In this document: in pieces, positions 17,533 through 26,337 of the stretch | How the letters are laid out: each line of letters begins with the position of its first letter | How positions within the stretch are numbered: the stretch's first letter is position 1 | Assembly (NCBI RefSeq): GCF_000565285.1 | Contig: NZ_APVL01000009.1 | Coordinates: forward strand, 1 to 64,000 | DNA from: Cytobacillus firmus DS1 | GTDB lineage: Bacteria > Bacillota > Bacilli > Bacillales > Cytobacillaceae | Direction: 5' to 3' | Length of the DNA stretch: 64,000 nucleotides | The notes under the pieces: model-generated | Database searches by the model: none | The model's input: only the letters and a program-made list of their open reading frames with translations | What the model was told of the DNA's origin: nothing | Program-made: the position numbers and the translations under genes

Positions 17533-19326
17533 TTAAGACTTGGAGTTCCCATTTTGTTCCTCAAGCTTTTGCTTTAACTCCTCAGCAACATTGGCAGGAA
17601 TGCCTATTTTTCTAAACTCCTCAATTGATGCCTCTCTCATTTTCTTAACAGATCCAAAGGCCTTCAGCAGCTGTTTCTTTCGCTTTTCGCCTATGCCCGG
17701 AATTTCATCCAGAATAGATTGGAAGGCACTTTTTCCGCGAAGCTGGCGATGAAAAGTAATCGCAAAGCGATGAACTTCATCCTGAATTCTCTGCAGCAGG
17801 TAGAATTCCTGGCTGTTCCTTGCAAGCGGAATAATTTGAAGCGGATTACCATATAAGAGCTGAGAAGTCCTGTGCTTTTCATCCTTCACCAGGCCTGAAA
17901 TCGGAATATCCAGACCAAGCTCATTTTCAAGCACATCCCGTACAGCTTCAACATGCCCTTTTCCTCCATCAATCAAGATTAAGTCCGGAAGCGGCAGTTC
18001 TTCTTTCAGTACCCTTGTATACCTGCGCCGGACTACTTCTCTCATGGATTCATAATCATCAGGACCTTTGACAGACTTTATTTTATATTTTCGGTACTCT
18101 CTTTTCTCTGGTTTGCCATCAATAAAAACGATCATGGCTGAAACAGGGTCCGTTCCCTGGATATTTGAATTATCAAATGCTTCAATCCGGTGAGGAGTAT
18201 AAATTCCAAGCTGATCCCCCAGATTTTCAACAGCTTTAATAGTCCGTTCTTCATCACGCTCTATTAAAGAAAACTTTTCCTGGAGAGCAATCTTTGCATT
18301 TTTATAAGCAAGCTTCACCAGGTCCTTTTTTTGCCCGCGCTGCGGCTTTAGCACTTTTACATCAAGAAGCTGTTCTGCCATGACTGCATCAACGGAATCA
18401 GGTGCCAATATTTCACGGGGTTTAAAGTGATTTGCTTTAGTATAAAACTGGCCGAGGAACGTTAAAATTTCCTCTTCCGGCTCATTATAAATCGGGAACA
18501 TTGATACATCCCGTTCGATGAGTTTGCCCTGCCTGATGAAGAAGACCTGGACACACATCCACCCTTTATCAACCGCATAGCCAAATACATCCCGGTCGGT
18601 AAAATCTGTCATTGTCATTTTTTGCTTTTCCATCGTTGCATCTATATGGGCAATTTTATCTCTTAGCTCTGTTGCTCTTTCAAAGTCCAATTCTTCTGCA
18701 GCGGCTGTCATTTTTGCAATTAGGTCTTTTTTAATCTCTTTGTATCCGCCATTTAAGAATTTTGCAATTTCATCTGTCATTTGCTTATATTGGTCTTCAC
18801 TTACTTCCTTTACGCATGGTGCAAGACATTGGCCTAAGTGATAATAAAGGCAAACTCTGTCTGGAAGAGTTGAACATTTACGGAGCGGGTAAATACGGTC
18901 GAGCAGCTTTTTTGTTTCATTGGCAGCCTGCACATTGGGATAAGGCCCAAAGTATTTTCCCCTGTCTTTTTTTACTTTTCTGGTTGTAATCAAACGGGGA
19001 TGGCGTTCAGCCGTCAATTTAATAAAAGGGTAGCTTTTATCGTCCTTCAGCATGACATTATATTTGGGATCATATTTCTTGATCAGATTCATCTCAAGAA
19101 TCAATGCTTCCATATCTGAAGAAGTGACAATGTACTCAAAGTCCACAATCTCATTAACAAGTCTTAATGTTTTTCCGTCATGTGAGCCTGTAAAATAGGA
19201 CCTGACCCGGTTTTTGAGGATTTTGGCTTTCCCCACATAGATAATGGTTCCCTGTCTGTCCTTCATTAAATAGCAGCCTGGCTGGGCAGGCAGAAGCATC
19301 AGTTTATTCTTTATCGATTCATTCAT
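17533..19326 (-). CDS. uvrC: Excinuclease ABC subunit C
   Basis: Makes both incisions flanking a lesion in nucleotide excision repair after loading by UvrAB. The 597 residues contain, in order, the N-terminal GIY-YIG nuclease ([19 protein letters not shown]), a cysteine-containing region, a UVR domain near 200-240, the RNase H-like 5-prime nuclease domain ([27 protein letters not shown]) and tandem C-terminal helix-hairpin-helix motifs ([20 protein letters not shown]). Ribosome binding site GGGGAGGTGG. Neighbours trxA and lysC match B. subtilis. Confidence 0.97.
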   Translation of the reverse strand: MNESIKNKLMLLPAQPGCYLMKDRQGTIIYVGKAKILKNRVRSYFTGSHDGKTLRLVNEIVDFEYIVTSSDMEALILEMNLIKKYDPKYNVMLKDDKSYPFIKLTAERHPRLITTRKVKKDRGKYFGPYPNVQAANETKKLLDRIYPLRKCSTLPDRVCLYYHLGQCLAPCVKEVSEDQYKQMTDEIAKFLNGGYKEIKKDLIAKMTAAAEELDFERATELRDKIAHIDATMEKQKMTMTDFTDRDVFGYAVDKGWMCVQVFFIRQGKLIERDVSMFPIYNEPEEEILTFLGQFYTKANHFKPREILAPDSVDAVMAEQLLDVKVLKPQRGQKKDLVKLAYKNAKIALQEKFSLIERDEERTIKAVENLGDQLGIYTPHRIEAFDNSNIQGTDPVSAMIVFIDGKPEKREYRKYKIKSVKGPDDYESMREVVRRRYTRVLKEELPLPDLILIDGGKGHVEAVRDVLENELGLDIPISGLVKDEKHRTSQLLYGNPLQIIPLARNSQEFYLLQRIQDEVHRFAITFHRQLRGKSAFQSILDEIPGIGEKRKKQLLKAFGSVKKMREASIEEFRKIGIPANVAEELKQKLEEQNGNSKS

Positions 19327-19535
19327 GGCACTCCACCTCCCCGGTTAAAAATTTTCTTATTGATAGGCTCCTTCCAGCAAAGATTTTATCTAACATATAT
19401 TTATTAAATTTTCATAACCACATGGCATGCAAGTTGGTCATGAAGATTAATTTGTATAATGAAGACGGTGGCACTGCATTCCCATCTTATTATATCAGCT
19501 GGGAGAACTACAGCATAACTGCTAGACACACATGA

Positions 19536-19575
19536 TAAAAAAATCCCGATGTCCGCATGGGACACCGGGAAATTT
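19536..19575 (-). terminator. Terminator of trxA
   Basis: AATTTCCCGGTGTCC and GGACATCGGGATTT pair on the minus strand with mismatches and are followed by seven T, directly after trxA. Confidence 0.9.
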
Positions 19576-19583
19576 CTTATAGA

Positions 19584-19898
19584 TTAAGCATGCTTTGAAA
19601 GTAATTCAGCAAGAGCTTCTTTCGGCTGGAAACCAACCGCTTTATCAACCACTTCACCGTCTTTTAGAACGATCAGAGTCGGGATGCTCATTACGCCAAA
19701 CTTTCCGGCTGTTTCCTGGTTTTCGTCAACATCGATTTTTACAATTTTCACTTTATCGCCCATTTCAGAATCAAGTTCTTCTAATACAGGAGCGATCATT
19801 TTACAAGGGCCGCACCATGGAGCCCAGAAATCTGCCAATACTAATCCCGAACCAGTTTCAGCAGTGAAGTTTTGGTCAGTTGCGTGTGTAATAGCCAT
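19584..19898 (-). CDS. trxA: Thioredoxin
   Basis: 104-residue cytosolic disulfide reductase with the WCGPCK active site (Cys29, Cys32), the buried charged residue in ADFWAPW and the cis-proline loop SIPTL. It reduces ribonucleotide reductase, peroxiredoxins and other targets. Ribosome binding site TAGGAGG. It is monocistronic: a terminator follows and about 180 bases separate it from etfA. Confidence 0.97.
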   Translation of the reverse strand: MAITHATDQNFTAETGSGLVLADFWAPWCGPCKMIAPVLEELDSEMGDKVKIVKIDVDENQETAGKFGVMSIPTLIVLKDGEVVDKAVGFQPKEALAELLSKHA

Positions 19899-20076
19899 TT
19901 GATATGCCTCCTAAAATTTAACTCAAATACTAACGACAGTATATCATCACTTATACTATGTTGCGAACAATCTGCTCGATCGTAATTTACCCTATTTGAA
20001 GCAGATTATTCTTTTTCTTTCCCTATGGGCATTATGTATAATGGACGGCCATCTGCCGCCCATTAGCTGTACTATC

Positions 20077-21054
20077 TTATGCGTTTACTTTAAGCTTTTT
20101 GAACTCTTCTGTTAACAGCGGAACAACCTCAAACAGATCTCCGACAATACCGTAATCAGCTACTTTAAAGATATTGGCTTCCGGATCTTTATTAATGGCT
20201 ACGATTACTTTGGAGTTGGACATCCCAGCTAAGTGCTGAATAGCTCCTGAAATACCGCATGCAATATATAGATCAGGTGTTACAACCTTACCGGTTTGTC
20301 CAATTTGCAGCGAGTAGTCGCAATAATCAGCATCACATGCTCCGCGTGATGCACCCACTGCTCCATTAAGAACAGATGCAAGCTCTTTTAAAGGTTCAAA
20401 GCCTTCCTCGCTCTTAACACCGCGGCCGCCGGCAATAATAACCTTAGCTTCTGATAAATCAACGCCTTCACTCGCTTTGCGGACAACTTCCTTAATGATT
20501 GTGCGAAGATCTTTGATTTCTGCAGCAACAGAAGCAACATCTCCTGATCTTGATTCATCTTTTTCCATAGGAGCTATGTTATTGGGACGGATTGTTGCAA
20601 AAAGGAGGCCATCTGTCACAATTTTCTTTTCAAAGGCTTTGCCTGAATAAATCGGGCGTGTGAAGACCAGATTGCCGCCTGCTTCTTCAAGGCTTGTTAC
20701 GTCAGAGATTAAACCTGACTCAAGCTTGGCAGCAATTTTAGGAGCAAGATCTTTCCCCATTGCTGTATGTCCAAAAATCAGGCCATCCGGACTTTCGGAA
20801 TCAATCACAGCCATTAAAGCCTGTGAAAAGCCATCAGGCGTATACTGCTTCAGCTTCTCATCTTCGACTGTTACAACACGGTCAGCACCATAGTGAATCA
20901 TCCCATTTGCTAAAGCGCTTACAGAATCACCAATTAAAACACCTACAACTTCTCCGCCTTCTGATGCAGTCTTACCGGCTGCAACAGCTTCGAAGGATAC
21001 ATTACGCAATGAACCGTCTCGGACTTCACCTAACACTAATACTTTTCTAGCCAT
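20077..21054 (-). CDS. etfA: Electron transfer flavoprotein alpha subunit
   Basis: Large subunit of the FAD-containing electron carrier that accepts electrons from acyl-CoA dehydrogenases. The 325 residues have the N-terminal Rossmann-like domain (to about 190) and the C-terminal FAD-binding domain with VIIAGGRGVKSEEGF, GASRGACDAD, QIGQTGK and GISGAIQHLAGM. It is last of fadR-fadB-etfB-etfA and follows etfB by 41 bases. Together with lcfA this cluster supports fatty-acid degradation. Confidence 0.96.
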   Translation of the reverse strand: MARKVLVLGEVRDGSLRNVSFEAVAAGKTASEGGEVVGVLIGDSVSALANGMIHYGADRVVTVEDEKLKQYTPDGFSQALMAVIDSESPDGLIFGHTAMGKDLAPKIAAKLESGLISDVTSLEEAGGNLVFTRPIYSGKAFEKKIVTDGLLFATIRPNNIAPMEKDESRSGDVASVAAEIKDLRTIIKEVVRKASEGVDLSEAKVIIAGGRGVKSEEGFEPLKELASVLNGAVGASRGACDADYCDYSLQIGQTGKVVTPDLYIACGISGAIQHLAGMSNSKVIVAINKDPEANIFKVADYGIVGDLFEVVPLLTEEFKKLKVNA

Positions 21055-21095
21055 ATGTTTTACCCCCTGCGTTATTATTAATCAGTTATTGATGA

Positions 21096-21869
21096 TCAGA
21101 CAACTTTAGCTTCAGTATGAAGAAGCTTCACCAGTTCCTTAACTTGATCTTCCAATTCGCCTTCAAGAACTTTCCCTGCTTCTTTTTTAGGCGGCATATA
21201 GATTTCAATTGTCTTTGTCTTAGCTTCAACATCGTCCTCATCCAGATCAAGATCGTCAATCTCAAGCTCATCAAGAGGCTTCTTTTTCGCCTTCATGATT
21301 CCCGGCAAGGATGGATAGCGCGGCTCATTCAGACCCTGCTGTGCAGTGACTAATAATGGAAGAGATGCCTCAATTACTTCTGAATCCCCTTCAACATCAC
21401 GCACTACTGTGGCAGAGCTGCCATTAATATCAAGCTTAGTGATAGTAGTTACATAAGAAATGCCCAAAATTTCTGCTACACGCGGTCCAACCTGTCCGGA
21501 ACCCCCATCAATTGCTACATTTCCAGCAATGATTAAGTCAGCATCTTTGTCTTTCAAGAATTCGGATAAGATTTTTGCTGTGGTGAACTGATCCCCATTT
21601 TCAATATCATCTTCTGTATTTATTAAAACAGCTTTATCGGCACCCATCGCAAGAGCGGTACGGAGCTGCTTTTCAGCTTCTTCTGTTCCCACAGAAACAA
21701 CTGTTACTTCTCCGCCATTCGCATCGCGAACCTGGATTGCTTCTTCAATTGCATATTCATCATATGGATTAATGATGAATTCAGCACCATCTTCATTGAT
21801 TTTGCCGCCGGAGATTGTAATTTTTTCTTCAGTATCAAATGTTCTCTTCATTAATACGTAGATGTTCAT
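21096..21869 (-). CDS. etfB: Electron transfer flavoprotein beta subunit
   Basis: 257-residue small ETF subunit that forms the heterodimer with EtfA and binds AMP structurally. Visible features are the N-terminal MNIYVLMKRTFDTEEKI, INPYDEYAIEEA, AMGADKAVLI, GNVAIDGGSGQVGP and the recognition-loop signature PRYPSLPGIMKAKKKP. Ribosome binding site TAGGAGGG. The 264-base gap upstream to fadB contains a GAGCG-GG-CGCTC palindrome at 22006-22017 and otherwise nothing I can interpret. Confidence 0.96.
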   Translation of the reverse strand: MNIYVLMKRTFDTEEKITISGGKINEDGAEFIINPYDEYAIEEAIQVRDANGGEVTVVSVGTEEAEKQLRTALAMGADKAVLINTEDDIENGDQFTTAKILSEFLKDKDADLIIAGNVAIDGGSGQVGPRVAEILGISYVTTITKLDINGSSATVVRDVEGDSEVIEASLPLLVTAQQGLNEPRYPSLPGIMKAKKKPLDELEIDDLDLDEDDVEAKTKTIEIYMPPKKEAGKVLEGELEDQVKELVKLLHTEAKVV

Positions 21870-22004
21870 GATTTCCCTCCTAGTAATTAAGCATTGTCAT
21901 ATAACAAAGCCATTAATTAAAACATTTCTTCACTTCTAAAGATTGAAAATATTTAATGCGTACAGAAAGGTTCATCTGCTTGGAACTGCCCGCTATTTTA
22001 AAAT

Positions 22005-22022
22005 TGAGCGGGCGCTCGCTCA
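22005..22022. promoter_or_regulatory. Palindrome between fadB and etfB
   Basis: TGAGCG, a 6-base GC centre and CGCTCA; inside it GAGCG-GG-CGCTC is a compact palindrome. It lies in an intergenic region of the fatty-acid operon. It could be an operator or an RNA hairpin; no regulator is identified. Confidence 0.35.
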
Positions 22023-22133
22023 CAGACCACAACTTAACCAATGAATCTTCTGAAGATTAAATCAACAGCTTACATGTATATTATAATAGATTATCAGGAT
22101 GAATGTAATCTTTCAGCTCAAATCTCTTAAGCA

Positions 22134-22907
22134 CTATTTTCCGGTAAAGTTTGGCTCCCGCTTATTAATAAATGCAGATATGCCTTCCTTCCCATCTTCA
22201 GATACAAATACTTCTCCAAACAATTCCGCTTCTTTTTTTACACCTTCGTAGAATTGTCCTGTTTTTCCGAAGTTTAATAGCTCAATGGCCGCCTTGATGG
22301 AGCCTGGGCTCTTCTTGGCAATTTTCTTTGCCATCTTATAGGCATTTTCCAAAAGCTGCTCCTCAGGATAGGCATGGTTAGCCAAACCATATTGCACTGC
22401 TTCAAGCCCGGTAATTGGGTCGCTTGTGAACAGCATTTCAGCTGCACGAGCAGCACCTACATAGCGGGGAAGCCGCTGAGTTCCTGCAAAACCGGGAATC
22501 AATCCAAGCTGAAGCTCCGGAAGACCGAGCTTTGCGTTTTCAGCTACAAGACGGAAATGACAGCCCATCGCAAGCTCCAGGCCGCCGCCAAGTGCTGCAC
22601 CATGAATGGCTGCAATAATTGGCTTAGGGAACTTTTCCATTCGCTCAAAGAGATTTTGTCCATAGGTCGCTAAGCTTGAAAAATCTTCTCCGCTTTCAAT
22701 AGTTGTAAATTCTTTTATATCAGCACCTGCTGAAAAGAATCTGCCTTCTCCGTGAATTAGGATAACTCTAACATCATTATTATCTTCAACTTCATCCAGT
22801 ACAGCTGAAAGCTCTTTCAATACACCTGACGAAAGAGCATTCGCAGGCGGACGTTCAATTGTAATCGTCGCTACGAAGTCCTTATGGGACCAATTCAAGT
22901 ATTCCAT
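22134..22907 (-). CDS. fadB: Enoyl-CoA hydratase
   Basis: 257-residue crotonase-fold enzyme hydrating trans-2-enoyl-CoA in beta-oxidation. The oxyanion-hole motifs RFFSAGADIKEF (about residues 56-67) and HGAALGGGLELAMGCHFRL (about 98-116) are intact, and the catalytic glutamate in LGLPELQLGLIPGFAGTQRL is present. It follows fadR by 39 bases, the ysiA-ysiB arrangement of B. subtilis. The name follows B. subtilis FadB (formerly YsiB), not the bifunctional E. coli FadB. Confidence 0.92.
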   Translation of the reverse strand: MEYLNWSHKDFVATITIERPPANALSSGVLKELSAVLDEVEDNNDVRVILIHGEGRFFSAGADIKEFTTIESGEDFSSLATYGQNLFERMEKFPKPIIAAIHGAALGGGLELAMGCHFRLVAENAKLGLPELQLGLIPGFAGTQRLPRYVGAARAAEMLFTSDPITGLEAVQYGLANHAYPEEQLLENAYKMAKKIAKKSPGSIKAAIELLNFGKTGQFYEGVKKEAELFGEVFVSEDGKEGISAFINKREPNFTGK

Positions 22908-22946
22908 TCTATCCCTCCTACTATATTAGTGAGCACTTTAACAGCT

Positions 22947-23531
22947 TCAAGGTTTTCCGCACCCGCTGATTAAAAGTTTATGAACAGGCTCTGCCAATGC
23001 AGTAAGATCATATTTCTGCTCATTCATTACCCATGTAGTCACTGTTTCGTCCATGGTGCCAAAGATCATCTGACGCGCCAGCCTGATGTCCAGGTCTGCT
23101 GGAAACTCACCGCTCCCCCTGCCGTCATCAAGAATCCTTTCCACTAAAGTGAGGTAACCTTTGAGCACCTCATTAATCTTATGGCGAAGGTCTTTATTGG
23201 ACTGCCTCAATTCGAGCTGGGTTACAATTGCCAGGTGCTTGTCTTCCGAGAGCATTCTAAAGTGCGATTCTACCATCATTAATAGTTTCTCTGCAGCTTT
23301 CTCTTTTCCTGCAATTTTTTCTTCAATTTTCTCAACAAAGTAGCCCATTTTATCCTGAAAGAGGGATATTAATATATCTTCTTTGTTTTTAAAATATAAG
23401 TAGATGGTGCCATCAGCGACACCAGCCTGTTTGGCGATTTTTGATACCTGAGCCTGGTGATAGCCATTTTCAGCGATCACGACTACAGCCGCATCAATAA
23501 TTTGCCGGTATTTAGGCTTTGTTTTTTTCAT
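22947..23531 (-). CDS. fadR: TetR-family fatty acid degradation repressor FadR
   Basis: 194-residue TetR repressor. The N-terminal helix-turn-helix (about residues 28-50, VSKIAKQAGVADGTIYLYFK) is followed by an all-helical ligand domain that in B. subtilis FadR (YsiA) binds long-chain acyl-CoA and releases DNA. An FadR-like operator lies in its own promoter region at 23658-23675, so it probably autoregulates the fadR-fadB-etfB-etfA operon. Ribosome binding site AAAGGAGGG. Confidence 0.93.
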   Translation of the reverse strand: MKKTKPKYRQIIDAAVVVIAENGYHQAQVSKIAKQAGVADGTIYLYFKNKEDILISLFQDKMGYFVEKIEEKIAGKEKAAEKLLMMVESHFRMLSEDKHLAIVTQLELRQSNKDLRHKINEVLKGYLTLVERILDDGRGSGEFPADLDIRLARQMIFGTMDETVTTWVMNEQKYDLTALAEPVHKLLISGCGKP

Positions 23532-23657
23532 GTGGCTCCCTCCTTTCAGAATAAACGGGTGATTTCTATAGAGCAGCAGGGCTGGGAAAATTTCTTTCCT
23601 GCTGCCGGGATCAGCTAATCCACTTGGTTTATTATTGTTTGCAAAATCGCACTAAAA

Positions 23658-23675
23658 TGAATGAATCATCATTCA
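23658..23675. promoter_or_regulatory. FadR operator
   Basis: TGAATGAATCATCATTCA. The published Bacillus FadR consensus TGAATGAMTANTCATTCA differs at one central base. It sits just downstream of the -10 element of the fadR operon, an ideal place for repression. Confidence 0.85.
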
Positions 23676-23682
23676 TATTTTT

Positions 23683-23711
23683 ATAATAGTAGGACAATTC
23701 ATTTGTGTCAA
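23683..23711 (-). promoter_or_regulatory. Sigma-A promoter of the fadR operon
   Basis: TTGACA and TATTAT separated by 17 bases on the minus strand; the transcription start would fall in or next to the FadR operator. Confidence 0.8.
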
Positions 23712-23776
23712 CAATTTCCCTGTAAATTTATTTTTATTATTACATTTCCTTTAACTCTGGACAAGCTTATTGTCAC

Positions 23777-23808
23777 AAAAATAAAGAGCCGATTGAAAAT
23801 CGGTCTCT
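23777..23808 (-). terminator. Terminator of lcfA
   Basis: AGAGACCGATT and AATCGGCTCT pair on the minus strand, followed by TTATTTTTG, immediately downstream of lcfA. Confidence 0.85.
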
Positions 23809-23812
23809 GAAG

Positions 23813-25516
23813 CTAAGCCCGCTTTTCCTCTTCTTCTTTAAATTTCTTCTTTTCTTCATCCACTAACGCCCTTCTCAGTATTTTGCCAACTGCTGTCTTA
23901 GGAAGCTCTCCGCGGAATTCATATAGCCGTGGAACTTTATAAGCAGCCAGATGCTTTCTTGCAAACTGATCCAATTCATCTTCCGTTGCCTCTTTTCCTT
24001 CCTTCAGCACAATATAAGCTTTTACAGTTTCTCCGCGATAAGGGTCCGGTATTCCGGCAGCAACCACTTCCTGTACTGCTGGATGTTCATATAGTACTTC
24101 TTCTATTTCACGCGGGTAAATATTGAATCCTCCTGCAATAATCATATCTTTCTTCCTGTCCACTACATAGAAATATCCATTCTCATCCATATAGCCAAGA
24201 TCACCTGTGAGCAGCCAGCCATCCCTTAAGGTTTGCTCCGTCTCTTCCGGGCGGTTCCAATAGCCTTTCATTACCTGAGGCCCTTTAACCGCAATTTCGC
24301 CAACTTCTCCTGGAGGAAGTGCTTCTCCTGTCTCCAGTGAAAAAATAGCTGCATCTGTATCTGGCCATGGGACTCCTATACTGCCTTTGACACGGGGACG
24401 ATCCCATAAGAAATTTGCATGTGTAACAGGTGATGATTCAGTCAAACCGTAGCCTTCTACAAGCTTTCCCCCTGTTATTTCCTCAAATTTCTGCTGGACT
24501 TCAACTGGCAGGGCAGCAGATCCGCTAATGCAGGAGTCTATAGATGAAAGATCATATTTTTTTATATCCGGATGGTTCAATAACCCAATGTAAATCGTAG
24601 GTGCGCCAGGAAATAAGGTCGGTCTTTGTTTATGAATGGTTTTCAAGGTAGTTTCAGGATCAAACTTCGGGAGGAGGACCATTTTATGCGCATCCATTAC
24701 AGATAAAATCATGACTGTTGTCATTCCATACACGTGAAAGAAAGGCAGTATGCCAAGCACAGTCTCCTCGCCGCGCCTGCACTTATAAAGCCAGGCCTTG
24801 CACATTGCTGTATTGGATACCAGGTTGCTGTGCGATAGCATGACACCCTTTGGGAAACCGGTCGTGCCGCCTGTGTATTGCAATAATGCCAAGTCTTCTT
24901 CAAAATCGAAGTCATGGATTCTAAGAGGCTCAGCCGGTCTTTTTAATATTTCTGTCAGCAAATGATTATGACCTTCATGTTTTACATTTACAACAATGCC
25001 ATACTGTTTTTTCTGGATAAAAGGATATATTAGATTTTTAGGGAATGGAAGTGCATCTTTGATTGCGGTTACAATTATATGCTTCAATTCTGTCTGCGGC
25101 ATCACTTTGGTTACTCTGGGAAATAATATATCCATTGTAATGATCGCTTTTGCTTCTGAATCTTTCATTTGGTATTCCAATTCCCGTTCCATGTACAGCG
25201 GATTTGTCTGGACAACAATCCCGCCAGCCATCAGAATTCCATAATAACTGATAACGGACTGAGGAGTATTCGGAAGCATGATCGCTACCCGGTCGCCCTT
25301 TTCAATTCCAAGCCTCTGCAAATATGCAGCAAGCTTCAGGGAAGATTCGTATATATATTTATATGTGAATTCCTTCCCCATAAAGTGGATTGCTATTTTT
25401 TCCGGAAATTCTTCTGCAGCATTTTTCAAATAATCCTGTACCGGCTGTTTGGGATATGACAAAGTTGAGGGGATTTCTGCCGGATATTGCTTAAGCCATG
25501 GTTTTGCTTCTGTCAT
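23813..25516 (-). CDS. lcfA: Long-chain fatty-acid-CoA ligase
   Basis: Activates fatty acids to acyl-CoA at the expense of ATP, the entry to beta-oxidation. The 567 residues show the adenylate-forming signature LQYTGGTTGFPKGVMLSH, the A5 region EGYGLTESSP, the motif GWLLTGDLGYMDENGYFYVVDRKK (A7/A8) and the C-terminal lysine in PKTAVGKILRRAL. The C terminus is lysine- and glutamate-rich. It has its own promoter and terminator, unlike in some relatives where it is linked to fadR. Confidence 0.94.
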   Translation of the reverse strand: MTEAKPWLKQYPAEIPSTLSYPKQPVQDYLKNAAEEFPEKIAIHFMGKEFTYKYIYESSLKLAAYLQRLGIEKGDRVAIMLPNTPQSVISYYGILMAGGIVVQTNPLYMERELEYQMKDSEAKAIITMDILFPRVTKVMPQTELKHIIVTAIKDALPFPKNLIYPFIQKKQYGIVVNVKHEGHNHLLTEILKRPAEPLRIHDFDFEEDLALLQYTGGTTGFPKGVMLSHSNLVSNTAMCKAWLYKCRRGEETVLGILPFFHVYGMTTVMILSVMDAHKMVLLPKFDPETTLKTIHKQRPTLFPGAPTIYIGLLNHPDIKKYDLSSIDSCISGSAALPVEVQQKFEEITGGKLVEGYGLTESSPVTHANFLWDRPRVKGSIGVPWPDTDAAIFSLETGEALPPGEVGEIAVKGPQVMKGYWNRPEETEQTLRDGWLLTGDLGYMDENGYFYVVDRKKDMIIAGGFNIYPREIEEVLYEHPAVQEVVAAGIPDPYRGETVKAYIVLKEGKEATEDELDQFARKHLAAYKVPRLYEFRGELPKTAVGKILRRALVDEEKKKFKEEEEKRA

Positions 25517-25601
25517 TTTGTCCCTCCTTTATACTTGCTAAACATTTAGAAAAGCGATAAACTCCTTCTGAACTTTTTGAACATTCTAACTGTTCGTTCT
25601 T

Positions 25602-25630
25602 ATTATAATATAATGCTCGATCTATGACAA
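25602..25630 (-). promoter_or_regulatory. Probable sigma-A promoter of lcfA
   Basis: TTGTCA and TATAAT separated by 17 bases. Directly downstream lies an imperfect inverted repeat (GAAC...GTTC) that may be an operator, but it does not match the FadR consensus well. Confidence 0.65.
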
Positions 25631-25712
25631 TTAGAATAAGACCTTGCACTCAGAAGAAATATTTTCACAGGCTGTCCAGTCTGTTTGTAATATTCTTCTA
25701 ATGATTAAAAAT

Positions 25713-25742
25713 AAAAAAATCGCCATATGAATTGGCGATTTC
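25713..25742. terminator. Terminator after the small membrane ORF
   Basis: AATCGCCA and TGGCGATT with a short loop, followed on the minus strand by seven T. It closes the yshE transcript. Confidence 0.88.
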
Positions 25743-25767
25743 CTCATTTCCCTATTTCACAAAAATA

Positions 25768-25851
25768 TTATCCAATGAAAAATATATAAATGGCCCCAAT
25801 AAGAAGAAATACTCCGCTAAGAGCCAGCAGAACCTTTGCTAACTTTTCCAA
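25768..25851 (-). CDS. Putative 27-residue membrane peptide
   Basis: A short frame starting with TTG, preceded by AAGGAGAG that overlaps the yshE stop codon. The peptide has a short basic start (MEKLAKVL) and a single hydrophobic helix ending FFIG, the composition of a single-pass membrane microprotein. It is followed by a terminator, so it lies inside the yshE transcript. I do not recognise it. The signals are good but the TTG start and length leave real doubt. Confidence 0.5.
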   Translation of the reverse strand: MEKLAKVLLALSGVFLLIGAIYIFFIG

Positions 25852-25865
25852 TGTTAATTCTCTCC

Positions 25866-26273
25866 TTATGATAAACCTGCACCGATGACATAAGACAAAC
25901 CGATTGACAGCACCATGGAAATAAAGCCGACAGCTTTGTTATTATTCTCAATTTCTTCGTCTATTCTAAACTTTGGTGTTAAAAATTCAAATATGAAATA
26001 GCCTATTAACAAAAGAAAGAAGCCAAAAACTCCCCATGTAATCATTGTCAGCAAGGTATCATTATGCATGATCGAGTGCCTGAAAATATTGGCGATCCCA
26101 AAAATTTTCCCGCCGGTCGCCATCGCTACAGCAAGATTCCCGCTTTTTATTTCATCCCAATTGCGATACTTTGTGACTAATTCAAAAACTGCTAAAAAAA
26201 CGATCATACACAAAATAACAACACTGTAATAAGCAGCTGTCTGGATAAATTCATTTTCCCAAAATTCTTTCAT
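25866..26273 (-). CDS. yshE: DUF350 membrane protein YshE
   Basis: 135-residue integral membrane protein with four predicted helices: about residues 12-33, 45-62, 73-95 and 112-133. The family (DUF350/UPF0719) has no known biochemical role. The glycines in MATGGKIFGIANIF are characteristic. It lies downstream of mutS2 in the opposite order of reading from lcfA, the same neighbourhood as in B. subtilis. Ribosome binding site GGGGAGAG. Confidence 0.85.
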   Translation of the reverse strand: MKEFWENEFIQTAAYYSVVILCMIVFLAVFELVTKYRNWDEIKSGNLAVAMATGGKIFGIANIFRHSIMHNDTLLTMITWGVFGFFLLLIGYFIFEFLTPKFRIDEEIENNNKAVGFISMVLSIGLSYVIGAGLS

Positions 26274-26337
26274 TTATACTCTCCCCGCCGATATTAAATC
26301 CCATCCCCCTCTGACTAATTATAAGGGGGATGGAAAC

